Positions 8,900 to 17,329 of a stretch of DNA of 64,000 nt are shown here, in pieces. A program made the translations under genes and the position numbers. This stretch comes from Devosia sp. Root436 (lineage in GTDB: Bacteria; Pseudomonadota; Alphaproteobacteria; Rhizobiales; Devosiaceae), in assembly GCF_001426345.1 (NCBI RefSeq), contig NZ_LMEM01000009.1, positions 1-64,000 of the forward strand, in the 5' to 3' direction. Position 1 is the stretch's first letter. Each line of letters starts with the position of its first letter. The notes below the pieces were generated by a model. That model was not told the DNA's origin, did not search any database, and saw nothing but the letters and a program-made list of their open reading frames with translations.

Positions 8900-9025
8900 G
8901 ATTGCGGTCTTCACCGGCTTCTGCCCGCCCGACGCACTCTGTGCGTCTCATGGCGAAGCCTTCGGCTCCGGGATCACAAAACGCATGGGTTACACATATT
9001 CTGTGCCGACCCTATCGCTCCGTGC

Positions 9026-9040
9026 TTAACGTCACCTTAC
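9026..9040. promoter_or_regulatory. Possible CtrA-type box upstream of the TPR protein
   Basis: TTAA-CGTCACC-TTAC matches TTAA-N7-TTAA with one mismatch. It falls in the 142-bp gap between motE and the large TPR-like gene, so the latter may have its own promoter. Weaker than the other boxes. Confidence 0.3.
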
Positions 9041-9056
9041 GCCGAACGATAAAGCA

Positions 9057-10124
9057 TTATTGACCCACGATCTGCGGCAAGGCAGCCAGATCGTCGGGTG
9101 TCATTTCGGTTGCCGGCTTGTCCGCCAGCGCCGCCATCTGCACCGTCAGTTCCTGCGCTCGCGCCGGTAACATTTCCGCCAGGATCGGCGCCATCTTGCG
9201 CGGATTCATGGTCTTGGCGACGCGCAGCAGCACCTCCATGTCGAGCTCGTTGAAGATATTGGCGGCGTCCTTGGGCCGCATGGCCTCGTACATCGCCACG
9301 ATGCCGGCAAACTGGCCGGTTTCCATTTCGGTGCGCTGATCGACCAGAGTGGAAATCTGCGCTTCCAGGGCCTCAAGCGTCGATGCCCGCTCCGCGATGC
9401 GCTTTTCGGCGGCATCGACGATGGAGGCGCGCAGCGCCAGATCGCTCTCATATTGCTGCAGCTCGGTCCGGCGGGCGGTCAGCCGCTCGAGCAGCTGCTG
9501 TTCAGTCGCCGATACGCCATCGGCGCCGGCCAATGGCACGACGTCGCCACCCGTCGTGATCTCCATGGGCACCACATCGCCCGAAGGCAGGCAATCGGCG
9601 GCCATCTGGGCAGCAAAGCTGCCTTCGGGCACGGGCGCGGGTTCGGCCTTGGCCTGCCCACCGCTGGCAAGCTCGGTGGACATACCCTGCAGGACCACTT
9701 CCCCGCTATCGGTGATGGTGGCGTCGGATTCGACGCAATAAATGCTCGACGCAGCGCCGGGGACCGCCATGTCGGGGGCCGGCGCCGCGCCGATGGCCGG
9801 CAGAGCCGCTTCAACCGCCGCATCCCCGCCTTCGGCTGCGGGCGCGCCATGATCGCTGCTCGCCTCGGCCGGCTGCTCACCGATGGTCGGGGCGGAATCG
9901 GCGAGGGTGGGGCTGGTATCTTCCATGGTCGGCTCGCCCACCGGCGTCACCGTCAGATCGGCCTCGGTGGTTCCCGCCTCGCTGGCGCCACTGGCGCCTG
10001 CCGCCTGCACCACGCTGACGCCGCCGAGCACATAGCTGCCATTGGTGACGAGACCCAGGGTCTTGAGCACCAGCAGGGCGGCAATGGCCATGACGACGAC
10101 AGGGAGCAGGCGAATCCTGGTCAC
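9057..10124 (-). CDS. motE: MotE-family periplasmic motility chaperone
   Basis: In Sinorhizobium MotE is a periplasmic protein needed for folding of the stator protein MotC. The 355-residue product has an N-terminal membrane anchor (residues ~5-25). A long Ala/Glu/Pro-rich linker follows, then a coiled coil (about 210-270). The C-terminal MgtE-N-like domain carries MRPKDAANIFNELDMEVLL and RVAKTMNPRKMAPILAEM. The start is GTG and overlaps the stop of the upstream DUF6468 gene by 4 nt. Neither motC nor motA/B is in the window. Confidence 0.82.
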   Translation of the reverse strand: MTRIRLLPVVVMAIAALLVLKTLGLVTNGSYVLGGVSVVQAAGASGASEAGTTEADLTVTPVGEPTMEDTSPTLADSAPTIGEQPAEASSDHGAPAAEGGDAAVEAALPAIGAAPAPDMAVPGAASSIYCVESDATITDSGEVVLQGMSTELASGGQAKAEPAPVPEGSFAAQMAADCLPSGDVVPMEITTGGDVVPLAGADGVSATEQQLLERLTARRTELQQYESDLALRASIVDAAEKRIAERASTLEALEAQISTLVDQRTEMETGQFAGIVAMYEAMRPKDAANIFNELDMEVLLRVAKTMNPRKMAPILAEMLPARAQELTVQMAALADKPATEMTPDDLAALPQIVGQ

Positions 10125-10552
10125 GCGGCAACTCCGCGGGTCCGCACACGCGCCGAAAGCTGCTCAAGGGCAGACTGCACCTTGTTGGGCTGTTCCACCG
10201 GCTCGATGGCCTGGCTGTGGCGGGCAACGCTGGTGATCTTGGCGATACGCTCCATCAGCACCGTGCCGGCATTGACGTGATTGGCCAGCTCGATGCCGAA
10301 GCGCTCGGCTTCCTCGAGCCGCGAATTGAGCGACAGGTCGGCCTCGACGGCCGTCTGCTTGAGCTCCTTGATCGCCTGGTTGGCGAGGTTGGTGGCCCCC
10401 ACCAGGTCGGCCACCATCTGGCGCATCACGTCCTTGTCGGCGTGCAGGCGCTTGAGACGCTGGTTGAGCACGATGCAATATCCGATTGTCAGCGCGAGCA
10501 GGACGGCGACGGCGCTTTCCACGAGCAGCCCGAGAGGCAAGCCGAACATCAT
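10121..10552 (-). CDS. DUF6468 flagellar-operon protein
   Basis: A 143-residue protein with one N-terminal membrane segment (residues ~6-28) and a long helical cytoplasmic or periplasmic part (QRLKRLHADKDVMRQMVADLV). It matches my memory of the DUF6468 family that accompanies fliM/fliL in alphaproteobacterial flagellar operons; its function is not established. It overlaps fliM by 4 nt upstream and motE by 4 nt downstream, so the genes are tightly coupled. Confidence 0.75.
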   Translation of the reverse strand: MMFGLPLGLLVESAVAVLLALTIGYCIVLNQRLKRLHADKDVMRQMVADLVGATNLANQAIKELKQTAVEADLSLNSRLEEAERFGIELANHVNAGTVLMERIAKITSVARHSQAIEPVEQPNKVQSALEQLSARVRTRGVAA

Positions 10553-11742
10553 CGTTGTTGTTCCATTTTCTCGTCAATCGCCTCGAAGGCCGCCATGGTG
10601 ACCTTGGGCGGGTTAAGCGGGCGCGACACCCGCACGGATACGTGGTTGCCGATATGGCCCATGATGGCCTCGGTGAGATCGACATCGCCGCAGCGCAGCC
10701 GCACCGGATCGTTGGGCGACCGCTCGAACATCACGGTGTCGCCCGGCTTCATCGCCAGCATGCGCGAGAGCGGGAGGTCCTGCTCATGCAGCACCGCTTC
10801 GATCTCGACATCGGCGGCATAAATCTCGGTCGCCAGGTGGCCTTCCCAGATCGGGTCGCGGCCGAACTTTTCACCCATGAACATCTGCAGCAGTTGTTCG
10901 CGAATGGGCTCGATGGTGGCGTAGGGCAGCAGAATTTCGATCTTGCCGCCGCGATCGTCCATCTCGATGCGCAGCTCGATCAGGATAGCGGCATTGCCGG
11001 GCCGCGAAATGGCAGCGAAGCGCGGATTGGTCTCCATGCGCTCGAGCTTGAAATTGACCTGCGTCACCGGCTCGAAGGCGCGATGGGTATCATCGAGGAT
11101 AAGCTCGATCATCTTGCGGGCCAGCGCCATTTCGATGGTGGTATAGGGCCGGCCCTCGACGCGGATATTGCCACCGATGCGGCGGCCGCCCAGCAGCACG
11201 TCGATCATGGAGTAGATGAGGCTGGAATCGACCGTCAGCAGGCCATAATTCTCCCATTCCTCGGCCTTGATGACCGAGAGAATGGCCGGCAGCGGAATGG
11301 AATTGAGATAATCGCCGAAGCGGACCGACGAAATCGAGTCCATGGTGACTTCGACATTGTCGGAGGTGAAATTGCGCAGGGAGGTCGTCGCCAGCCGCAC
11401 CAGGCGGTCGAAGACGATTTCGAGCATCGGCAGGCGCTCGTAGCTGACCAGCGCCGAATTGATCAGGGCCTGGACCCCGGTCAGCTCGACATTGCTGCCC
11501 ACGCTGGCGTCAAACCCGAGCAGGCTATCGATTTCGTCCTGGTTGAGCACCCGGTCGGGGCCACCCTCGCCGTCGCCATTGTCGCCCTCGAGCATCGCTG
11601 CCCATTCGGCGGCGGCGGCGGCCGCGCGCTCGTCGTCGGTCATATCGTCGTCGCTGACGACATCGGCCATGCTGGCGCCGGGGGCCGTATCATCGAGCCC
11701 CCAGTCTTCGGCGAGTTTGTCCTGCTCGGTGGGGCCCGCCAT
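10549..11742 (-). CDS. fliM: Flagellar motor switch protein FliM
   Basis: C-ring protein that binds phosphorylated CheY. The 397-residue product has the CheY-binding motif EIDSLLGF at residues 70-77, the CheC-like middle domain (about 95-290) and a C-terminal SpoA domain (about 315-385). The motif is normally within the first ~15 residues; here it follows an acidic extension of about 65 residues with an Ala run and AAEWAAMLEG. Start ATG at 11742 overlaps the fliL stop by one base. Confidence 0.95.
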   Translation of the reverse strand: MAGPTEQDKLAEDWGLDDTAPGASMADVVSDDDMTDDERAAAAAAEWAAMLEGDNGDGEGGPDRVLNQDEIDSLLGFDASVGSNVELTGVQALINSALVSYERLPMLEIVFDRLVRLATTSLRNFTSDNVEVTMDSISSVRFGDYLNSIPLPAILSVIKAEEWENYGLLTVDSSLIYSMIDVLLGGRRIGGNIRVEGRPYTTIEMALARKMIELILDDTHRAFEPVTQVNFKLERMETNPRFAAISRPGNAAILIELRIEMDDRGGKIEILLPYATIEPIREQLLQMFMGEKFGRDPIWEGHLATEIYAADVEIEAVLHEQDLPLSRMLAMKPGDTVMFERSPNDPVRLRCGDVDLTEAIMGHIGNHVSVRVSRPLNPPKVTMAAFEAIDEKMEQQR

Positions 11743-12260
11743 TACTGCACCAGAATTTCCTTGAACAGGACGGATTCGACGCGGCTTGGATAGATCGCCA
11801 CATTGACGCGGCGCAGCAGCTCTTCCTTGAGGCGATAGACCCCGGCGGACCCCTCGAGGTCCGAGCGGCGCAGTTCGCGCAGGTAAATCTGGAAGGCATC
11901 GACCACCTTGGCCATGCGCGGCTGGATCTCGAGCATCATTTCCTGATTGGCGACTTCGAGCGCGATGGTGAGCTTCATGAATGCGCCGCTCTGACCGTTC
12001 TCGTCATGCAGGTTCACGATCATGGGCGGCAGGTTGAAGATGAAGGTATGGCCCGCCGCAGCCGCAGCCGCAGCCGCTTGCTCGTCGGCAGTTGCCGCGC
12101 CCTCGGCGTCCACCGCCGGCGCGGAGGAGGATGACAGGAAGAAATAGAGCCCCGCCCCGCCCAGCAGCACGACGATCGCCGCCGCACCGATGATGATGAA
12201 GAGCTTCGGGATCCCCTTCCGGGCTGGGGCACCGTCTTCAAGGTCTGCTTCAGCGGCCAT
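11742..12260 (-). CDS. fliL: Flagellar basal body-associated protein FliL
   Basis: Stator-supporting single-pass membrane protein of 172 residues. A cytoplasmic N-terminus (~18 residues) and a membrane segment at ~19-41 precede an Ala-rich linker and the periplasmic FliL domain (PPMIVNLHDENGQSGAFMKLTIALE). The C-terminus (YPSRVESVLFKEILVQ) is family-like. First gene of the minus-strand operon fliL-fliM-DUF6468-motE, with a CtrA-type box 69 bp upstream. Confidence 0.94.
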   Translation of the reverse strand: MAAEADLEDGAPARKGIPKLFIIIGAAAIVVLLGGAGLYFFLSSSSAPAVDAEGAATADEQAAAAAAAAGHTFIFNLPPMIVNLHDENGQSGAFMKLTIALEVANQEMMLEIQPRMAKVVDAFQIYLRELRRSDLEGSAGVYRLKEELLRRVNVAIYPSRVESVLFKEILVQ

Positions 12261-12328
12261 GCCAACCTGCCAGAATATGAGGCTTTTCCGGACGATTCCG
12301 GCTGTTCGTCCAGCTAAGCGCCCGATGG

Positions 12329-12343
12329 TTAACGATTGGTTAC
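12329..12343. promoter_or_regulatory. CtrA-type box, fliL promoter
   Basis: TTAA-CGATTGG-TTAC, one mismatch from TTAA-N7-TTAA, 69 bp upstream of the fliL start. In Caulobacter the fliLM operon is an early, CtrA-activated unit, and this position fits the same arrangement. The region is shared with the divergent flgF operon. Confidence 0.6.
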
Positions 12344-12357
12344 AAACTGACCCGAAG

Positions 12358-12372
12358 CGGCAAAATTTGCCG
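12358..12372. promoter_or_regulatory. ftr-like palindrome (putative FlbD site), fliL/flgF
   Basis: CGGCAAAATTTGCCG, a perfect 7+1+7 palindrome apart from the central base. It lies 90 bp upstream of the sigma-54 promoter of flgF, a typical enhancer distance for a sigma-54 activator such as FlbD. It also lies near the fliL promoter on the other strand. Confidence 0.6.
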
Positions 12373-12461
12373 GGCAGCTTTTGCCTGCCCCGGAAAGACT
12401 AGCGCAGCAGGGCTAACCCCGCCTGATCGCTATCTCTTTGATTTTATTAAATTTCACCGGC

Positions 12462-12477
12462 TGGCATGGTTTCTGCA
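12462..12477 (+). promoter_or_regulatory. Sigma-54 promoter (-24/-12) of flgF operon
   Basis: TGGCATGGTTTCTGCA carries the invariant GG and GC with 10 nt between them and fits TGGCAC-N5-TTGCA. The same 31-bp context (ctggca-ggttt-gcaatgtga...ggcgag) recurs in front of flgI. It is 71 bp upstream of the flgF start. Confidence 0.8.
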
Positions 12478-12548
12478 ATGTGAATGGCGAGGCCGTTTGC
12501 TTGGGGAAGTGGGCAGTCTCGGGGACGTTAACATTCCGGGGATCAGCA

Positions 12549-13289
12549 ATGATCGAGAATGCGCAACTGATCAGCCTGTCCAGGCAGATCGCGCTGCAGC
12601 GGCAGATGGATGTGGTGGCCAACAACATGGCCAACATCAACACGACCGGCTTCAAGGCAGAGAATATCCTGTTCGAGGAATATGTGATGCCGGTCGCCCG
12701 CGACCAGGATTTCCCGCGCCTCGACCAGCCCCTCTCCTATGTGCAGGACTGGGCCACGATCCACGATCTGGCCGGTGGCGCCATGGTGCAGACCGGCAAC
12801 GATCTCGATGTCGCCCTCAATGGCGACGGCTTCTTTGCCGTGCAAACGCCTGGCGGCGAACGCTGGAGCAAATCCGGCGCCTTCCAGCTCAGCGCCAACG
12901 GCACCCTGGTCGACCTCAACGGCAATCCGGTGCTCGGCGAAGCCGGCCCGATCCAGTTCGGCCCCGAGGAAAACGGCATCCTGATCGCCGCCGACGGTTC
13001 GGTCAGCTCCAGCGCCGGCCCCAAGGGACGCCTCCGTCTCGTCGAATTCGCCAATCCGCAGGAACTGACCCGCGAGGGCAACAACCTGTTTGCCGGCGGC
13101 ACGCCGGTCGCGGCTACCAATACTAGGGCCATGCAGGGCTTCGTGGAGCGCTCCAACGTCTCGGGCGTCTCCGAAATGGCCGAGATGATCCGCGTGACCC
13201 GCGCCTATGAATCGGCCGCCAACCTTGCCCAGAAGCAGGATGAACTGCGCCGCAGCGCCATCCAGCGCCTTGGCGACGCCAACAGCTAA
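12549..13289 (+). CDS. flgF: Flagellar proximal rod protein FlgF
   Basis: Rod subunit of 246 residues. The ATG at 12549 gives the family N-terminus (MIENAQLISLSRQIALQRQ, then VVANNMANINTTGFK); the open frame back to 12438 would run through the sigma-54 promoter and is not coding. C-terminal axial helix MAEMIRVTRAYESAANL. First gene of flgF-flgG-flgA-flgH, the same order as in Caulobacter. Confidence 0.96.
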   Translation: MIENAQLISLSRQIALQRQMDVVANNMANINTTGFKAENILFEEYVMPVARDQDFPRLDQPLSYVQDWATIHDLAGGAMVQTGNDLDVALNGDGFFAVQTPGGERWSKSGAFQLSANGTLVDLNGNPVLGEAGPIQFGPEENGILIAADGSVSSSAGPKGRLRLVEFANPQELTREGNNLFAGGTPVAATNTRAMQGFVERSNVSGVSEMAEMIRVTRAYESAANLAQKQDELRRSAIQRLGDANS

Positions 13290-13304
13290 CCCTGAGGATA
13301 TGCC

Positions 13305-14090
13305 ATGAAAGCCCTCTATATCGCATCGACCGGCATGAGCGCCCAGGAACGCAACGTCGAAGTCATTTCCAACAATATCGCCAACATGCGGACCACCGGC
13401 TACAAGCGCCAGCGCGCCGAGTTCGAGGACCTGCTCTACCAGCAGGTCACCCGCGCCGGCTCGCCGACCTCGGACCAGGGCACGCTGATCCCGGCCGGCC
13501 TCGAAATCGGTTCCGGCGTGCGCACCGTCTCCACCCCGCGCGTGATGAGCCAGGGCACGGTCAACATCACCGAGCGCGAACTCGACGTCGCGGTGCGCGG
13601 TGAAGGCTTCTTCATGGTACAGCTGCCCGATGGCCGTACCGGCTACACCCGCGACGGTTCGTTCGAACGCTCGCCCGAGGGCGAGATCGTGACCTCGACG
13701 GGCTACCCCATCGATCCGGGCATCACCATTCCCGGCACCGCCGACGGCGTCGCCATTTCGCCCGACGGCATGGTCAGCGCCTATCTCGACAATGACACCA
13801 CCCCCACCCAGCTCGGCCAGCTCCAGCTGGCGCGCTTCGTCAACAAGTCGGGCCTCGAATCGATGGGCGACAACCTGTTCCTCGAAACCGCCGCCAGTGG
13901 CCCGGCGCAAGTCAGCGTGCCCAATACCGACGGCGCAGGCGACCTGCTGCAGGGGTATCTGGAAATGGCCAACGTCAATTCCGTCACCGAAATCGCCGAC
14001 CTCATCGCGGCCCAGCGCGCCTACGAGATGAACGCCCGCGTCATCTCCGGCGCCGACCAGATGATGCAGGCCACGAGCCAGCTGCGTTGA
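13305..14090 (+). CDS. flgG: Flagellar distal rod protein FlgG
   Basis: Distal rod subunit of 261 residues, the standard length. It has the N-terminal MKALYIASTGMSAQE block, the NNIANMRTTGYKRQRAEFEDLLYQ segment typical of FlgG (split here by short turns) and a C-terminal axial helix. Starts 15 nt after flgF. Confidence 0.97.
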   Translation: MKALYIASTGMSAQERNVEVISNNIANMRTTGYKRQRAEFEDLLYQQVTRAGSPTSDQGTLIPAGLEIGSGVRTVSTPRVMSQGTVNITERELDVAVRGEGFFMVQLPDGRTGYTRDGSFERSPEGEIVTSTGYPIDPGITIPGTADGVAISPDGMVSAYLDNDTTPTQLGQLQLARFVNKSGLESMGDNLFLETAASGPAQVSVPNTDGAGDLLQGYLEMANVNSVTEIADLIAAQRAYEMNARVISGADQMMQATSQLR

Positions 14091-14104
14091 TGGGAGGGGT
14101 GAAG

Positions 14105-15049
14105 ATGATCCTGCGTTCCGCTATCGCCATGACAGCCGGCCTGATGCTGTCAGGCGCCGCCTGGGCCAGCCCGGTCCTCAGGTCCGATATCGTGGTCAGT
14201 GCCGCCATCGTCACGGTCGGCGACATGTTCGAGGATGCCGGCGCGGCCGCCGAACAGGCGCTGTTCCGGGCGCCTTTGCCCGGCACCAGCGGCCTGGTGG
14301 GCCTCGCCGATATCGACGCCGCCCTGGCGCGCATCGGCATCGACACATTCGACGCCGGTGGCCTCGACGGCGTGCGCGTCTCCCGCGCTGCAGCCGTCAT
14401 CGACGAAGCCGCGCTGTCCGAGCTGATCGCCGCCGATCTGGCCGCCCGCGGCATCCTGGGCGCCGGCATGAGCGTCGATACGCTGTTTTCGGCGCCGGTG
14501 CAGCCGCTCAATGCCGAAGCGGTGGCGCAGCCGGCCAGCATCATCAGCCTGCGCTACCTGCCCGGCACCGGCGCCTTCACCGCCCGCTTCGCCATTGCCG
14601 GCATCGCCCAGCCGCTGGATCTCAGCGGGACGATCGAACTGATGATCGAGGCCCCGCATCTCAATGCCAGCCTGCCTGCGGGTACCCTGCTGACGGCCGG
14701 CAATATCGAGATGCGCCCGGTGCCGCTGAAATTCGTCGAAAGCACCGGCGTCCCTCGGCTGGAAGACGTGGTCGGCAAGGCGCTGGTGCGGCAGAGCCGC
14801 GACGGCATGATGCTGAAGCCCGCCGACGTCGTCGTGCCCCTGCTGATCAGCAAGAATGACCCCGTCACCATCTACTTCCGCCAGGGCCCGATGACGCTGA
14901 CCGTCAAGGGCCAGGCCGTCACCGGCGCCGTCTCGGGCGCGCCCATGCAAGTTCTCAACCTCATGTCCAAGCGCGTCATCAGCGCCACCGCCATTTCCGC
15001 GGGCGCCGTCGAAGTCAGCGCCGACCCGCTCACCGTTGCGGGCCTCTAA
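14105..15049 (+). CDS. flgA: Flagellar P-ring assembly chaperone FlgA
   Basis: Periplasmic chaperone for FlgI. I choose the ATG at 14105 (MILRSAIAMTAGLML), 7 nt after a GGAGGGG sequence, over the TTG/ATG pair at 14087-14092. This gives 314 residues with a signal peptide ending near AAWAS and C-terminal SAF and FlgA domains (LPAGTLLTAGNIEMRPVP, VVGKALVRQSRDGMML). It is longer than the enterobacterial protein through an N-terminal region of about 150 residues, as in other alphaproteobacteria. Confidence 0.9.
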   Translation: MILRSAIAMTAGLMLSGAAWASPVLRSDIVVSAAIVTVGDMFEDAGAAAEQALFRAPLPGTSGLVGLADIDAALARIGIDTFDAGGLDGVRVSRAAAVIDEAALSELIAADLAARGILGAGMSVDTLFSAPVQPLNAEAVAQPASIISLRYLPGTGAFTARFAIAGIAQPLDLSGTIELMIEAPHLNASLPAGTLLTAGNIEMRPVPLKFVESTGVPRLEDVVGKALVRQSRDGMMLKPADVVVPLLISKNDPVTIYFRQGPMTLTVKGQAVTGAVSGAPMQVLNLMSKRVISATAISAGAVEVSADPLTVAGL

Positions 15050-15068
15050 GCCTCAGGAGACCAGACCC

Positions 15069-15806
15069 ATGAACCTTATCAAGATAGCCACCCTCCTGAC
15101 GCTTGCGGCCAGCCTTGGTGCCTGCAGCACCATGGACCAGCTTGCCAGCATCGGCCAGGCGCCGCCGCTGACCGCCATTGCCGACCCAACCACCACGGCG
15201 GGCTACCAGCCGGTGCATATGCCGATGCCGGAAGCGATCGCCGACACCTACCAGCCCAATTCGCTCTATCGCACCTCGGCCAAGGGCTTCTTCAAGGATG
15301 AGCGCGCCCACCGCATCGGCGACATCCTGACGGTGATGGTGACCATCGACGACAGCGCCCAGATCGCCAACACCACCCAGTCGAACCGCACCTCGACCAA
15401 TTCGGCCGGCATGGGCGGTATCTTCGGCGCCGCCGTGGACAATCTCAGTGGCGGGGCCATCGACCCGTCCGCCGCCATCGACTTCGAATCCGGCCTCACC
15501 AATCGCGGCAACGGCTCGGTCAACCGCTCGGAAAGCCTGGAGACGTCGGTCGCCGCCGTGGTGACCCAGGTACTGCCCAATGGCAACCTGGTCATCGAGG
15601 GGCGCCAGGAAGTGCGGGTCAACTTCGAAGTGCGCGACCTCATCGTCGCCGGCATCGTGCGGCCCTCCGATATCCAGGCCAACAACACGATCCTGTCCTC
15701 AAAGATCGCCGAGGCCCGCATCTCCTATGGCGGCCGCGGCCAGATCACCAACATGCAGCAGCCCCGCTATGGCCAGCAGGCCATGGACGCCATCCTGCCC
15801 TTCTAG
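15069..15806 (+). CDS. flgH: Flagellar L-ring lipoprotein FlgH
   Basis: Outer-membrane ring of the basal body. The ATG at 15069 follows an AGGAG and gives 245 residues with a lipoprotein signal peptide: lipobox LGAC, lipidated Cys19. The family blocks SLYRTSAKGFFKDERAHRIGDI and VLPNGNLVIEGRQEVRVN (given in parts) and the C-terminal RISYGGRGQI are present. Last gene of the operon, followed 160 bp later by a strong terminator. Confidence 0.96.
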   Translation: MNLIKIATLLTLAASLGACSTMDQLASIGQAPPLTAIADPTTTAGYQPVHMPMPEAIADTYQPNSLYRTSAKGFFKDERAHRIGDILTVMVTIDDSAQIANTTQSNRTSTNSAGMGGIFGAAVDNLSGGAIDPSAAIDFESGLTNRGNGSVNRSESLETSVAAVVTQVLPNGNLVIEGRQEVRVNFEVRDLIVAGIVRPSDIQANNTILSSKIAEARISYGGRGQITNMQQPRYGQQAMDAILPF

Positions 15807-15967
15807 CAACGCTACCGTGGGGCCAACGCGCTTCCGGCGCCAATTGACTCACCACGGCGAGTTGCCAACAGCCTTCCCTGCCGCCGCATTCCCCCAATGG
15901 CGCGGCAGGGCTCCCCGGCAGGCCAGAATGGCCCTGCCCGGCCGGCTCCAGAACAGGCCCGGCCTTA

Positions 15968-16006
15968 AAAGAGGCGCAGCCCCCGGCTGCGCCTCTTCCC
16001 CTTTTC
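15968..16006 (+). terminator. Rho-independent terminator after flgH
   Basis: An 11-bp perfect stem (GAGGCGCAGCC / GGCTGCGCCTC) with a 3-nt loop, then TTCCCCTTTT. It closes the flgF-flgH transcript. The preceding 160 bp (15807-15967) contain only smaller GC-rich hairpins and no gene. Confidence 0.85.
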
Positions 16007-16061
16007 AGGGAACGTATCGGGCCTGCTATGGTTGACCCCAGCAGTGAACAAGGAGATTGCC

Positions 16062-16220
16062 ATGTCCATGGGCGCAGGTATTGCCGTGGGGATCGCCATT
16101 GGCGTCGCGATCGGTGCCGCGATGGATAATGTCGCGATGGGGATCGGCATCGGCATTGCGATCGGCATCGCCATGGGCGGCGCCTGGCAGGCCTATGACA
16201 GGAACAAGCCGAAGGATTAG
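16062..16220 (+). CDS. Small glycine-zipper membrane protein
   Basis: A 52-residue protein starting at the ATG at 16062, 7-8 nt after AAGGAG. It is nearly all small and hydrophobic residues: two hydrophobic stretches ([18 protein letters not shown] and [15 protein letters not shown]) with Gly every second or fourth position, joined by a short DNVAM turn, and a charged tail YDRNKPKD. This predicts a glycine-zipper hairpin in a membrane. Function unknown. Its last 4 nt overlap the convergent mraY gene. The good ribosome-binding site argues it is real. Confidence 0.7.
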   Translation: MSMGAGIAVGIAIGVAIGAAMDNVAMGIGIGIAIGIAMGGAWQAYDRNKPKD

Positions 16221-17302
16221 CGCAGCTTGAGGCTACTCAGCCCGATCAGCGCCAGCACGAAGGAGATGATCCAGAAGCGGATCACGACCTGGCTTTCGGT
16301 CCAGCCGAGATGCTCGAAATGGTGGTGGATCGGCGCCATGCGGAACACGCGCTTGCCGGTGAGGCGGAACGAGGCCACCTGCACGATCACCGACACGGTT
16401 TCAAGCACGAACAGCCCGCCGATAATGGCCAGCACGATTTCGTGCTTGGTGGCGATGGCTATGGAGCCCAGCGCGCCGCCCAGGGCCAGCGAGCCGGTAT
16501 CGCCCATGAATATCTGGGCCGGTGGAGCGTTGAACCACAGAAAGCCCAGGCCTGCCCCGATCAGCGCGCCGCAGACCACCGACAGCTCAGCCGTGCCCGG
16601 CACGTAGTTGAGCAACAGATAGTCCGAGAAGGTCACGCTGCCCACGAGATAGGCGATGAGCGCGAAACATGCGGCGGCAACCATGACCGGCACGATGGCC
16701 AGGCCATCAAGACCATCGGTGAGGTTGACCGAATTGCCGGCCGCCACGACGACGAAGCCGCCGAACAGGATGTAGAAATAGCCCAGGTTGAGCGCCAGGT
16801 CCTTGACGAAGGGGAACAGCAGCGAGGTGCCGTAGCCGCCCGAAGACAGCTGGGACATGGCGAAGGCGGCGATACAGCCGATCAGCGCTTCGAGCAGCAG
16901 GCGCTGCTTGCCGCCGAAGCCGGCATGGCTCATGCGCTTGACCTTGAGATAGTCGTCGTAAAAGCCGATGGCGCCGAAGCCGATCGTCACGAACAGCACT
17001 ACCCAGACATAGCCATTGGCGAGATTGGCCCAGAGCAGCGTCGAAAACACCGCGCCCGACAGGATCATCAGCCCGCCCATGGTGGGAGTGCCCTTCTTGG
17101 TCAGCAGGTGGCCGGCCGGACCATCCTCGCGGATCGGCTGGCCCCGCCCCTGCTTGAGGCGCAGCATGGCGATCATCCCCGGTCCGAACAGGAACACGAA
17201 GAACAGCGCGGTGATGACGGCGCCCGCAGTGCGGAAAGTGATGTAGCGGAAGACGTTGAAGGCCGCGAACGCTTCGCCCAACTGGCCGAGAAAGTACAAC
17301 AT
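16217..17302 (-). CDS. mraY: Phospho-MurNAc-pentapeptide transferase MraY
   Basis: Makes lipid I from UDP-MurNAc-pentapeptide and undecaprenyl phosphate at the inner membrane. The 361-residue polytopic protein keeps the conserved aspartates in GFYDDYLK and [10 protein letters not shown] and the [11 protein letters not shown] motif near residue 325. Last gene of the minus-strand dcw segment here. murD, ftsW and murG, which usually follow, are absent; the next genes are flagellar and convergent. Confidence 0.97.
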   Translation of the reverse strand: MLYFLGQLGEAFAAFNVFRYITFRTAGAVITALFFVFLFGPGMIAMLRLKQGRGQPIREDGPAGHLLTKKGTPTMGGLMILSGAVFSTLLWANLANGYVWVVLFVTIGFGAIGFYDDYLKVKRMSHAGFGGKQRLLLEALIGCIAAFAMSQLSSGGYGTSLLFPFVKDLALNLGYFYILFGGFVVVAAGNSVNLTDGLDGLAIVPVMVAAACFALIAYLVGSVTFSDYLLLNYVPGTAELSVVCGALIGAGLGFLWFNAPPAQIFMGDTGSLALGGALGSIAIATKHEIVLAIIGGLFVLETVSVIVQVASFRLTGKRVFRMAPIHHHFEHLGWTESQVVIRFWIISFVLALIGLSSLKLR

Positions 17303-17329
17303 GAAACGGAGAGTCCTCGTTGGCTGGGA

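Noticed and set aside
5957-9052. A 1,031-codon open frame on the plus strand opposite the TPR-like gene
   Set aside because: Composition is His/Gln/Arg/Gly-rich with no recognisable domain, typical of an antisense frame in high-GC DNA. The minus-strand protein has a signal peptide and domain structure.
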